Shown: in pieces, positions 14,227 to 21,523 of the stretch
Layout: each line of letters begins with the position of its first letter
Numbering within the stretch: position 1 is the first letter of the stretch
NCBI GenBank assembly: GCA_036311245.1
Contig: JAXJQH010000115.1
Span: 1 to 23,445 of the forward strand
Reading direction: 5' to 3'
DNA length: 23,445 nt
Source of the DNA: SIG578 sp036311245
Lineage (GTDB): Bacteria; Bacillota; Clostridia; Oscillospirales; Ruminococcaceae
Translations under genes and position numbers: made by a program
The notes under the pieces: model-generated
Told to the model about the DNA's origin: nothing
The model's input: only the letters and a program-made list of their open reading frames with translations
The model's database searches: none

Positions 14227-15699
14227 ATGACATTAGTTTCTAAGAATCAAATCGAAACCAACAAGTATGAGCTTGAGATTTCGGTCGGAGCAGAAGAATT
14301 TGAAAGCGCATGTGCAAATGCATATCGCAAGAATGTCGGCAAAATCAATGTAAAGGGCTTCCGTCCCGGAAAGGCTCCCCGTTCCTTTATCGAGAAGATT
14401 TATGGTAAAGAGATTTTCTATGAGGATGCCGTAAACGAGCTTTACCCCGTAGCTTACAGCGACGCAATCGTTGAAGCTCAGCTTGAGCCTGTAGATCGTG
14501 CAGATATTGAGGTTCTTTCTGTAGACGAAAACGGATTTACCTTCAAAGCAAAGGTTACCGTTAAACCCGAAGTCGAGGTTTTTGATTATAAGGGAATTAA
14601 GGCTGATAAAGAAGTTAAAAAGGTAACTGAAGCTGATATAAACGCAGAAATCGACACCCTTCGCAACCGTAACGGTCGTATAATCAATGTTGAGGACAGA
14701 GCTGCACAGGATGGCGACAACACCATCATTGATTACGAAGGCTTTGTTGACGGTGTCGCTTTCGAGGGCGGCAAGGGCGAAAAACAGCCTTTGGTTCTTG
14801 GCTCAGGTCAGTTTATCCCCGGATTTGAGGAGCAAATCGTCGGCAAAAATATCGGCGATGAGTTCGATGTTAATGTAACCTTCCCCGAGGAGTATCACGC
14901 TCCCGAGCTTGCAGGAAAAGCTGCTGTATTTAAGTGCAAGCTTCACGAAATTAAGGTTCGCGAGCTTCCTGAGGTTGATGATGAGTTTATCAAGGATGTT
15001 ACCGAGTTTGACAGCCTTGACGAGTTTAGGAAAGATGCAGAGAAAAAGCTCGCTGAGCGCAATGAAAATGCCGCAACCGCTGAGGTTGAGGATAAGCTTA
15101 TCGACGCTGTTATTGCTAATATGAAAGCCGAAATTCCTGAGGTTATGTTTGAAAACAGTGTTGAAGATATGGTCAGAGATTTTTCAAGCCGTCTTGAGTC
15201 TCAGGGTATGAAGCTTGAGCTTTATCTCCAGTACACCGGTATGGATATGGATGCATTCCGTAAAACCTTCCGTGAGCAGGCTGAGAGACAGGTTAAAATT
15301 CGTCTTGCTCTTGAAAAGATTGCAAAGCTTGAAAACCTCACCGCTTCTGAGGAAGATATCGAGGCTGAGTATAAAAAGGTTGCAGAGAGCTATCATATTG
15401 AGGTTGAGCAGATTAAAGCCTTTATTCCCGCAGAAGAAATTGCTAAGGACCTTGCTATGCAGAAGGCTATCGACTTTGTAAGAGATAACGCTGAAATTTC
15501 TGTAAAAGAGAAAAAGGCTGCTGCAAAGAAACCCGCCGCTAAGAAGGCTGCAACAACCAAAAAGGCAGAGGATGGCGAGAAGGCAGAGGAGAAAAAGCCT
15601 GCTGCTAAAAAGACAACCGCTGCTAAGAAAACAACAACTGCAGCTAAAAAGCCTGCAGCAAAGAAACCTGCTGCAAAAAAGGAAGCTGACGCTGAATAA
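14227..15699 (+). CDS. tig: Trigger factor with an added Lys/Ala-rich C-terminal tail
   Basis: A ribosome-associated chaperone with peptidyl-prolyl isomerase activity. The N-terminal ribosome-binding domain has the signature GFRPGKAPRSFIEKIYG; the FKBP-like domain (about residues 150-245) includes GDNTIIDYEGFVDG and GSGQFIPGFEEQIVG; the C-terminal chaperone domain runs to about residue 427. After that come 63 residues (428-490, bases 15508-15696) made almost only of Lys, Ala, Pro, Thr and Glu, with KKPAAKK and KKTTAAKK repeats, much like histone-H1-type tails. Typical trigger factors end near residue 430, so this is an added tail. The ATG at 14227 has AGGAGGA upstream and starts the conserved N-terminus; an upstream ATG at 14176 lacks this support. 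Confidence 0.95.
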   Translation: MTLVSKNQIETNKYELEISVGAEEFESACANAYRKNVGKINVKGFRPGKAPRSFIEKIYGKEIFYEDAVNELYPVAYSDAIVEAQLEPVDRADIEVLSVDENGFTFKAKVTVKPEVEVFDYKGIKADKEVKKVTEADINAEIDTLRNRNGRIINVEDRAAQDGDNTIIDYEGFVDGVAFEGGKGEKQPLVLGSGQFIPGFEEQIVGKNIGDEFDVNVTFPEEYHAPELAGKAAVFKCKLHEIKVRELPEVDDEFIKDVTEFDSLDEFRKDAEKKLAERNENAATAEVEDKLIDAVIANMKAEIPEVMFENSVEDMVRDFSSRLESQGMKLELYLQYTGMDMDAFRKTFREQAERQVKIRLALEKIAKLENLTASEEDIEAEYKKVAESYHIEVEQIKAFIPAEEIAKDLAMQKAIDFVRDNAEISVKEKKAAAKKPAAKKAATTKKAEDGEKAEEKKPAAKKTTAAKKTTTAAKKPAAKKPAAKKEADAE

Positions 15700-15736
15700 T
15701 CTCGATGTGCCTATCCTAAAATAGTGTTAAATGCGA

Positions 15737-15779
15737 TTCCGAAGCGGTGATATTAAGTTTAAGTATCCTCGCTTCGGAA
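15737..15779 (+). promoter_or_regulatory. Long-loop hairpin between tig and clpP, function unknown
   Basis: TTCCGAAGCG 15737-15746 pairs exactly with CGCTTCGGAA 15770-15779 around a 23-base loop. The following T's are too few and too broken for a clear terminator. It does not match CIRCE (HrcA) or a CtsR box. It could be an attenuator or a processing site in the tig-clpP-clpX transcript. Confidence 0.45.
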
Positions 15780-15823
15780 CGGCTGTTTTAAAAATCATTT
15801 CCATACCGAAAGGAGAAATTGCC

Positions 15824-16405
15824 ATGAGTTTAGTTCCTATGGTAGTAGAGCAAACCAGCAGGGGAGAGCGTTCCTATGATATTTTCTCCCGCCTTTTAAA
15901 TGACAGAATTATTATGCTTTGTGATGAGGTAAATGATGCAACCGCAAGCCTTGTTGTTGCTCAGATGCTTTATCTTGAGGGGCAGGACCCCGATAAGGAT
16001 ATCCACCTCTATATCAATAGCCCGGGCGGCTCTGTCACAGCAGGTATGGCAATTTTTGATACTATGAATTATATCAAACCCGATGTATCTACAATCTGCA
16101 TCGGTATGGCTGCAAGTATGGGCGCATTCTTGCTTGCAGCAGGCGCAAAGGGCAAGAGATTTGCTCTGCCTAACAGCGAAATAATGATTCATCAGCCGCT
16201 TGGCGGAACAAAGGGTCAGGCAACTGATATTATGATTCACGCTGAGCATATTGTTCGTATCAAGTCCCGCTTAAACCAAATCCTCTCAGAACGCACCGGA
16301 AAGCCTCTCGATGTTATTGTTAAGGATACAGAAAGAGACAATTTTATGACAGCGCAGCAGGCATGCGACTACGGCCTTGTGGATAAGGTTATTGACCACA
16401 GATAA
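15824..16405 (+). CDS. clpP: ATP-dependent Clp protease proteolytic subunit
   Basis: A 193-residue serine peptidase that forms the ClpP barrel and degrades proteins fed by ClpX or other Clp ATPases. The catalytic triad is visible at standard positions: Ser98 in IGMAASMGAFLL, His123 in MIHQPLGG, and Asp172 in VKDTERDNF. NSPGGSVTAGMAI is the conserved oxyanion-side segment. The ATG at 15824 is chosen because AAAGGAG lies about 9 bases upstream and because the protein then has the standard length; the longer frame from 15731 runs through the hairpin and adds 31 non-conserved residues. clpX follows 29 bases later. Confidence 0.97.
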   Translation: MSLVPMVVEQTSRGERSYDIFSRLLNDRIIMLCDEVNDATASLVVAQMLYLEGQDPDKDIHLYINSPGGSVTAGMAIFDTMNYIKPDVSTICIGMAASMGAFLLAAGAKGKRFALPNSEIMIHQPLGGTKGQATDIMIHAEHIVRIKSRLNQILSERTGKPLDVIVKDTERDNFMTAQQACDYGLVDKVIDHR

Positions 16406-16434
16406 AAGCATTTAAAGAAAACGGGTGAAAAGTT

Positions 16435-17736
16435 ATGCCAAATGGCAATGGAACAGATAACAGACGTTGTATTTTCTGCGGTAAGACACAGGAGCAGGTA
16501 GATACACTCATTACATCGCCTACAGCTGCAATTTGTAATGAATGTATTGAGCACTGCAATAATATGCTTTACCCTGAAGGCAAGCATACGCAGCATAGAC
16601 ATTCTGTTAAAAAGAACTCTGTTGAAATCAATGTTCTAAAACCTGCGCAGATTAAAGAGGTTCTCGACCAGTATGTAATCGGTCAGGAAAAGGCAAAAAT
16701 CGCCCTTTCTGTTGCTGTATATAATCATTATAAACGCATAATGAATAACATTAATAATACAGCGCAGAGCGATGTTGAGCTTCAGAAAAGCAATGTGCTT
16801 CTCTTGGGACCTACGGGTGTCGGAAAAACACTGCTTGCTCAGACTCTTGCAAGAACCCTTGATGTTCCTTTTGCTATTGCCGATGCCACTACTCTCACTG
16901 AGGCAGGCTATGTTGGCGAGGATGTTGAAAACATTCTTCTTCGCTTAATTCAGGCTGCTGATTTTGATGTTGCAAAAGCAGAATGTGGCATAATCTATAT
17001 TGATGAAATTGATAAAATCGCAAGAAGGTCTGAAAATCGCTCCATCACCCGCGATGTAAGCGGCGAGGGCGTTCAGCAGGCACTTCTTAAGATAATTGAA
17101 GGAACAGTTTCAAATGTTCCCCCGGGAGGCGGCAGAAAGCACCCTCAGCAGGAATTTATCCAGATAAATACAAAGAATATCCTCTTTATCTGCGGCGGTG
17201 CGTTTGACGGTCTTGAAAAAATCATTGAAAAGCGTGTTGCTACTTCTGCTCTCGGCTTTGGCGCAGATGTAAAGAGCAAGGCAGAAACCGAGGCTGAAAA
17301 CCTGCTTTCAAAGGTTATCCCTCAGGACCTCATTAAGTTCGGCATTATCCCTGAGCTTATCGGCCGTGTTCCTTGCATTACAAGCCTTGACAGCCTCGAT
17401 GAGGATGCTCTTGTCAGAATTCTCACAGAAACCAAGAATTCACTTGTCAAACAGTATGAAAATCTTTTCTCTTTTGACGATGTTGAAATTCAGTTTACAA
17501 ACGATGCGTTGCGTGCCATTGCTAAAAAGGCGATTGCCAATAAAACCGGCGCACGCGGACTTCGCGCTATTATGGAAGAGGTTTTAACTAATGTTATGTT
17601 TGAAACTCCTTCTGACCCGACTATTGAAAAGATAATTGTTAATAGCGCCTGCATCGAGGAGGGAAGCGCAGTTAAAATAATGCGCGACCCCAAGAGGAAA
17701 GAAGCTTCCAAGAAAAACATTAAATCCGTAAGCTGA
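16435..17736 (+). CDS. clpX: ClpX, ATPase and unfoldase of the ClpXP protease
   Basis: A 433-residue AAA+ unfoldase. The N-terminal zinc-binding domain has Cys12, 15, 34 and 37 (CIFCGK...CNEC). Walker A is GPTGVGKT at 125-132, Walker B IIYIDE at 186-191, the substrate-gripping pore loop GYVG is at 158-161, and the RKH loop is at 234-236. A LGFGADV segment corresponds to the IGF-type loop that docks on ClpP (here Leu for Ile), and the sensor-2 region GARGLRAIMEE is near the C-terminus. It is directly downstream of clpP, the usual order tig-clpP-clpX, and is followed by a strong terminator. The ATG has GGTGA upstream. Confidence 0.97.
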   Translation: MPNGNGTDNRRCIFCGKTQEQVDTLITSPTAAICNECIEHCNNMLYPEGKHTQHRHSVKKNSVEINVLKPAQIKEVLDQYVIGQEKAKIALSVAVYNHYKRIMNNINNTAQSDVELQKSNVLLLGPTGVGKTLLAQTLARTLDVPFAIADATTLTEAGYVGEDVENILLRLIQAADFDVAKAECGIIYIDEIDKIARRSENRSITRDVSGEGVQQALLKIIEGTVSNVPPGGGRKHPQQEFIQINTKNILFICGGAFDGLEKIIEKRVATSALGFGADVKSKAETEAENLLSKVIPQDLIKFGIIPELIGRVPCITSLDSLDEDALVRILTETKNSLVKQYENLFSFDDVEIQFTNDALRAIAKKAIANKTGARGLRAIMEEVLTNVMFETPSDPTIEKIIVNSACIEEGSAVKIMRDPKRKEASKKNIKSVS

Positions 17737-17745
17737 TATAACCCC

Positions 17746-17779
17746 CACCCCGCACACTCTGTGTGCGGGGTGTTTTTTT
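17746..17779 (+). terminator. Strong intrinsic terminator after clpX
   Basis: CACCCCGCACAC 17746-17757 pairs exactly with GTGTGCGGGGTG 17761-17772 around a TCT loop, followed by seven T's (17773-17779). It begins 9 bases after the clpX stop. Confidence 0.95.
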
Positions 17780-17829
17780 CACAACTAACTTATTAATTTC
17801 CCAAAAACCTAAAAGTAGTTCGATTTGAG

Positions 17830-17860
17830 GTAAGAGTGAAGAGGTAAGAAGTAAGAAGTA
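17830..17860 (+). repeat. Degenerate GTAAGAA heptamer repeat
   Basis: GTAAGAG at 17830, then GTAAGAA at 17844 and 17851 and a partial copy at 17858. The spacing is 14, 7 and 7 bases, so the copies keep a 7-base period, with TGAAGAG in the gap. The stretch lies between two terminators and has no gene. Confidence 0.6.
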
Positions 17861-17893
17861 AAAATCCCTTAGACGAAAGTCTAAGGGATTTTT
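17860..17893 (-). terminator. Terminator of tRNA-Arg (minus strand)
   Basis: A 15-bp perfect stem (17860-17874 with 17879-17893) with a GAAA loop on the plus strand (TTTC on the minus strand). Read on the minus strand it starts at the last base of the tRNA CCA end and finishes with five T's. Confidence 0.9.
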
Positions 17894-17967
17894 GGCACCC
17901 CCGACTGGAATCGAACCAGCGCACATGGCGTCGGAGGCCAATGCTCTATCCACTGAGCTACGGGGGC
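17893..17967 (-). tRNA. tRNA-Arg, anticodon CCG, CCA encoded
   Basis: On the minus strand a 75-base cloverleaf including CCA can be folded. The acceptor GCCCCCG pairs with CGGGGGT (with one G-U); D arm GCTC/GAGC; the anticodon loop is CTCCGAC with anticodon CCG reading CGG; the T arm is GCTGG-TTCGATT-CCAGT. The discriminator base is G, and CCA is encoded. The outermost anticodon-stem pair is T-T, a mismatch. It has its own promoter and terminator, with nothing else in the transcript. Confidence 0.95.
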
Positions 17968-18000
17968 ATATTTGGGCCGACTAAGAGTGCCGACCCCGTA

Positions 18001-18029
18001 AGTATAGCATAAAAACTAAGGAATATCAA
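18001..18029 (-). promoter_or_regulatory. Promoter of tRNA-Arg (minus strand)
   Basis: On the minus strand TTGATA (18029-18024), a 17-base spacer, and TATACT (18006-18001), with TGC before the -10 (an extended -10). The predicted start is near 17994, about 27 bases before the tRNA 5' end. Confidence 0.8.
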
Positions 18030-18069
18030 TATAATGTGGTAAAAATATTTACTTAAATAGCCTCAAAAT

Positions 18070-18091
18070 TGTAAAGCTATACAACTTTACA
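18070..18091 (-). terminator. Weak candidate terminator after the LUD gene (minus strand)
   Basis: TGTAAAG 18070-18076 pairs with CTTTACA 18085-18091 with an 8-base loop, directly after the stop codon. The minus-strand tail is ATTTTGAGG, so the T-run is short and the stem is AT-rich. It may be only partly effective. Confidence 0.4.
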
Positions 18092-18766
18092 TCAATATCC
18101 CAGCTCTTCTCCGACTAAAATTACCTTAATTCTGCCGAGCATAGGCTGCTTAGCAGTAACAATATAATGCCTGCAAATTCTGGCGGGGCTGTAGCAGCCG
18201 TCTGTCATTTCTGTTTTGCCCGTAGTAATAGAAACGCACTGCCCGCATTTGGCGCAATAGGTATCCTTGTTAAGGCGTAGACAGTTTGCAGGAGCTGCAA
18301 CTGTTTTAACCCTGTGTATTGCAGCATCTAAATCAGCAACAATTTTGTTGTAACCTGCGATAACAATAACCGATTTAGGTCCAAAGGTAAGAGCGGTAAC
18401 ACGATTTCCCAGCCCGTCAACATTATAAAGCTCTCCGTTTTCTGTTATTGCATTTGAGCTGCAAAGATAAGTGTCTGCAGAGAAACTTTCGCGATATATT
18501 CTTTGAATATCCTCAGGAGTGTTACCCTCTGCATTGCGGTCTAAAAGAGTGTAGTCGCCGTTTTTAAGTAGGTCAAAAATCCCACACTCATTAAGTGTCA
18601 TAGACCCTCCGAACGAAACAACATCACCTTTATTTAAAATAGTTTTGACAAGCTCTACTGCTTTACAGCTATCTTCGGCATAAAATCCTTGCATATTGTT
18701 TTTTTCGAGCGCTTTTATAACTTTTTCGATTTGTTTTTCCAAAACTGCTTTGCGGTTGTTATCCAC
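18092..18766 (-). CDS. LUD-domain protein (lactate utilization LutC/YkgG-like family)
   Basis: A 224-residue protein of the LUD (DUF162) family, whose members take part in L-lactate oxidation in the LutABC complex and in other roles. Conserved parts are VSFGGSMTLNECGI near 50-62, the SADTYLCSSNAITENGELYNVDGLGNRV block (96-123), and FGPKSVIVIAGYNKIV (128-143). The C-terminal part carries extra cysteines (Cys171, 174, 177, 191, 198: CAKCGQC...GCYSPARIC). No LutA or LutB gene is beside it, so the lactate role is uncertain; stand-alone LUD proteins are common in Clostridia. The start is GTG with AAGGAGGAG about 5 bases upstream, and a near-consensus promoter lies further upstream. Confidence 0.85.
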   Translation of the reverse strand: MDNNRKAVLEKQIEKVIKALEKNNMQGFYAEDSCKAVELVKTILNKGDVVSFGGSMTLNECGIFDLLKNGDYTLLDRNAEGNTPEDIQRIYRESFSADTYLCSSNAITENGELYNVDGLGNRVTALTFGPKSVIVIAGYNKIVADLDAAIHRVKTVAAPANCLRLNKDTYCAKCGQCVSITTGKTEMTDGCYSPARICRHYIVTAKQPMLGRIKVILVGEELGY

Positions 18767-18797
18767 AATAACTCCTCCTTGAATTGCTCTTTCTTTA

Positions 18798-18826
18798 AGT
18801 ATATTCGCATTTTAAGATAAATTCAA
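18798..18826 (-). promoter_or_regulatory. Promoter of the LUD gene (minus strand)
   Basis: On the minus strand TTGAAT (18826-18821), a 17-base spacer and TATACT (18803-18798). The predicted start near 18791 leaves about 25 bases before the GTG at 18766. The divergent gene at 18854 shows no equally clear promoter in this gap. Confidence 0.7.
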
Positions 18827-18853
18827 GCAAAATTTACTAAAAGGCGGCTTTTA

Positions 18854-20422
18854 ATGAACAAAAAAAGATTTTTTCAAAATGCAATTATGCTGATAATAAT
18901 AACCTTTTTGCTTCGCCTTGTATGGACAGCGTTTCGGGTCGTGGTGTCAAACCGCGTCGGAGCAGAGTGTATGGGACTTTATCAGCTTACCTTTGCAATT
19001 TACAATATTTCGGTAACATTTGCAACATCGGGAATTAACTTTGCTGCAACAAGGCTTGTAACACAGGCGATTTCTTCGCAAAAAATGAGTGCAAGAGCCG
19101 TTATGCACAAATGTATAGCTTATTCGCTCCTTTTTGGATTGGCAGCGCTGCTTGTAATTTTTTCACTTGCACAGCCGATAGGAGTTCATCTTCTTTGCGA
19201 TGATAGAACAATTCTTTCCCTAAAGGCTTTTGCAATAAGCCTGCCGTTTATATCTGTGTCCTCGGCGGTTTCAGGATATTTCTATGCTGTCAGAAATGTA
19301 GGTATAACTCTGTTCTCAAGAGGATTTGAACAGGCAGTACAGATAGCGGCGTTTTTTGCTCTGATGATGCTTGTTCCAAAAGGAAATCTTGAGCTTTCCT
19401 GCCTTGCAATAGTTATATCTGCGGCAATATCTGAGGTTTTTAGCAGCATATTTTTATTTTTAGCTTATGTACTTATAGCAAAGAAACATAAGGGTAGCGG
19501 AGATAGCAAAATATGGAGAAAAATATGCTCAATAGCTCTGCCGTCAGCGGCGGGAGCATATCTGAAATCAGGATTGCAAACTGTTGAGAGTGTCCTTATT
19601 CCGTTAGGATTTAGAAAATACGGCGCGTCAAAAGGGGCGGCATTAGAGGGGTATGGAATGCTCTGCTCTATGGTAATGCCGGTACTGTTCTTTCCGTCTT
19701 TTGTCCTTTCTTCGTTTTCAATGCTGTTTATCCCTGAATTTACCGAGGCGCAAACGCTTTGTCGTGAGCGAGAAATTCAAAAAACATCGCAGTTTGCCAT
19801 TAAACTGACTCTTATGTTTGCGCTGTTTGTTTCGGCAAATTTTATCTGCTTTGGCAGGGAGCTTGGAGAGCTGTTGTATAGCAGCAGTAGGGCGGGAGCT
19901 TTGATAGAAATAATGGCGCCCATTATTCCGTTTATGTATCTTGACAGTATTGCAGACGGTATGCTTAAAGGACTTGGAGAATATAACAGAGTGCTTGCTT
20001 ATAGCAGCATTGACACCGTTGTTAGTATTGCAATGATATATTTCATAGTGCCCAAGGCGGGACTTTACGGATATATTGCTGTTGTTTATGTTTCAACTAT
20101 GCTTAACTCTTTCTTGAGTATTCGAAGACTTCTTGTACTATCAAAAAATAGAATAGAATTTTTCGGCGACATAGTCTTTCCTTTTGCCATTGCACTCACC
20201 TCGGCGCTTTTCTCAAAATCTTTCGGGAATTTTCTGTTTCCTGCGCAGCAAGATGCACTTTCTCTTACAGTTTTAATGTTTGTATCCGTAACAGCGCTTT
20301 GTATTATGATTTTAGTATCAAGAGGAAATATATATAAAACCTTTAAAGCAGCGTTTTCTATACTTTTGCCACAAAGCCCAAAAAGGCATTTTAGTGGCAA
20401 AAGATGCATAAAAATACCATAA
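18854..20422 (+). CDS. SpoVB-like lipid-linked polysaccharide flippase (MOP superfamily)
   Basis: A 522-residue membrane protein with about 12-14 hydrophobic spans, of the length of SpoVB (about 518). The N-terminus FFQNAIMLIIITFLLRLVWTAFRVVVSNRVGAECMGLYQLTFAIYNI matches the start of this family, and IWRKICSIALPSAAGAYLKSGLQTVESVLIPLGF is the matching mid-protein segment. SpoVB and its relatives are multidrug/oligosaccharidyl-lipid/polysaccharide (MOP) flippases; SpoVB is needed for spore cortex synthesis, others for envelope lipid II or polysaccharide flipping. AAGGCGG lies about 7 bases before the ATG. A 10-bp hairpin lies in its 3' end. The three next genes follow with gaps of 29, 22 and 12 bases. 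Subfamily within SpoVB/MurJ-like flippases is not certain. Confidence 0.8.
   Translation: MNKKRFFQNAIMLIIITFLLRLVWTAFRVVVSNRVGAECMGLYQLTFAIYNISVTFATSGINFAATRLVTQAISSQKMSARAVMHKCIAYSLLFGLAALLVIFSLAQPIGVHLLCDDRTILSLKAFAISLPFISVSSAVSGYFYAVRNVGITLFSRGFEQAVQIAAFFALMMLVPKGNLELSCLAIVISAAISEVFSSIFLFLAYVLIAKKHKGSGDSKIWRKICSIALPSAAGAYLKSGLQTVESVLIPLGFRKYGASKGAALEGYGMLCSMVMPVLFFPSFVLSSFSMLFIPEFTEAQTLCREREIQKTSQFAIKLTLMFALFVSANFICFGRELGELLYSSSRAGALIEIMAPIIPFMYLDSIADGMLKGLGEYNRVLAYSSIDTVVSIAMIYFIVPKAGLYGYIAVVYVSTMLNSFLSIRRLLVLSKNRIEFFGDIVFPFAIALTSALFSKSFGNFLFPAQQDALSLTVLMFVSVTALCIMILVSRGNIYKTFKAAFSILLPQSPKRHFSGKRCIKIP
20363..20403 (+). promoter_or_regulatory. Hairpin in the 3' end of the flippase gene
   Basis: CTTTTGCCAC 20363-20372 pairs exactly with GTGGCAAAAG 20394-20403; GCC/GGC can also pair within the loop. 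No T-run follows. It lies inside coding sequence, 49 bases before the next gene, and could be an attenuator, an RNA processing site, or chance. Confidence 0.4.
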
Positions 20423-20451
20423 GAAATCAAGGAGAGGAGAGGTTTTGAGTT

Positions 20452-21501
20452 ATGACAACAGAACAAATGATTGAAAAATATAAAGCTGAAATGCAAAAGA
20501 TGATTTCAAGTTCAAATCAGCCGCAGCCACAGCGAACGAAAGATGAGCCTGATGTGATGCCTTTGCAGAGTGAAACGAATTTGCAGCAAGCACCCGCAGC
20601 ATCCATTGAAGATTTCCCAAGCTTTGATGCAGACAGAGAAAAACTCACCCGTAGAATAGAGGAAATTCTTGCGCAAAACAGCGATGTTTCAAGGAATGAA
20701 GACCTGCCGCAGAATTTAGTTGCGCAGAATACCGATAATCTTCCAACTGAATTCTCAAGCGATCAAGGCGACCTGATTATGCAGGCAAATGATATTGTTA
20801 TAGATACCCCTAATCCGCCCGCCCAAACACAAACAGATCGCCCTAAAATGCGAGCGCCTATGTTTTATCCTGCTCGCCCGCCTATGCGCCGCCCCCAAAC
20901 GCAGGACTTACCGCAGTCACCAATGCCGCCCCAGTCTGAACCCCCTCAATCGCTAATACAGCCACGCGAGGTATCATTTGAGGATATGGCGCCACCACTG
21001 CCTGAGCAGGAAATTCAGCAAGAAGAGCCGCAAGCACCTTCCCAAGATGACCCCAATGAAACTCCGCAGCAGACTGTAAGCAGAGTGTGCATAAGAGGCG
21101 GGGCAAAAGCACAGTATTCTCCGCCCGCAAACACAGGTCTTGCGCTCGGAACAGAAAATCAGGATGTTCCACCGCTTAGTGATACAGGAACTCTGCGTGT
21201 AGAGGTATTCACAGCAAACCGAGCCATTCCAATAGAAAATGCCGTAATTAGAGTCAGAAATGCGGATAATAATCAGCTTGTTGCAGTTATGACAAGTGAC
21301 ACAAGCGGTGATACAAGCATATTTGAGCTCCCAACCCCTAATAGAGACCTTTCCTTGGTACCCGCCTCTGTGCATCCGTTTGTAAATTATTTAGTGGATA
21401 TACGCGCCGATGGATATATCCCGCAATCTGATCTGAATGTTCAGATGTTTGGGGGAGTTGAATCTATTTTGCCGGCAAATTTAATCCCGCTGAATACCTG
21501 A
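20452..21501 (+). CDS. Pro/Gln-rich disordered protein with a C-terminal beta-sandwich-like domain
   Basis: A 349-residue protein that I cannot name. Residues 1-20 could form a short helix; about 20-245 are low-complexity and rich in Pro, Gln, Asp and Glu, with repeated PPQS/PQxP patterns, so it is probably disordered. Residues 246-349 look folded: GTLRVEVFTANRAIPIENAVIRVRNADNN...VAVMTSDTSGDTSIFELPTP, then YLVDIRADGYIPQSDLNVQMFGGVESILPANLIPL, which resembles a carboxypeptidase-regulatory-like (transthyretin-like) domain. There is no signal peptide or membrane span, so it may remain in the cytoplasm or be placed on the spore surface. A run of purines (AGGAGAGGAGAGG) precedes the ATG. The next two genes encode peptidoglycan-binding proteins, so a shared envelope or spore role is likely. 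Confidence 0.75.
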   Translation: MTTEQMIEKYKAEMQKMISSSNQPQPQRTKDEPDVMPLQSETNLQQAPAASIEDFPSFDADREKLTRRIEEILAQNSDVSRNEDLPQNLVAQNTDNLPTEFSSDQGDLIMQANDIVIDTPNPPAQTQTDRPKMRAPMFYPARPPMRRPQTQDLPQSPMPPQSEPPQSLIQPREVSFEDMAPPLPEQEIQQEEPQAPSQDDPNETPQQTVSRVCIRGGAKAQYSPPANTGLALGTENQDVPPLSDTGTLRVEVFTANRAIPIENAVIRVRNADNNQLVAVMTSDTSGDTSIFELPTPNRDLSLVPASVHPFVNYLVDIRADGYIPQSDLNVQMFGGVESILPANLIPLNT

Positions 21502-21523
21502 AAATTTAGAAAGGGGAAAGAAT

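Noticed and set aside
15731..15823. Upstream in-frame start that would add 31 residues to ClpP
   Set aside because: The extra part runs through the 10-bp hairpin, has no family similarity, and the ATG at 15824 has a good ribosome site.
15700..15823. CIRCE or CtsR operator upstream of clpP
   Set aside because: The inverted repeat arms do not match TTAGCACTC/GAGTGCTAA, and no AGGTCAAA-type direct repeat is seen.
17830..17893. CRISPR-like array from the GTAAGAA repeats and adjacent stem
   Set aside because: The repeats are only 7 bases, nearly contiguous, with no unique spacers of constant length and no cas genes nearby.
17720..17953. 77-codon minus-strand frame over the clpX terminator and tRNA region
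   Set aside because: It covers two terminators and part of the tRNA, so it is a chance frame.
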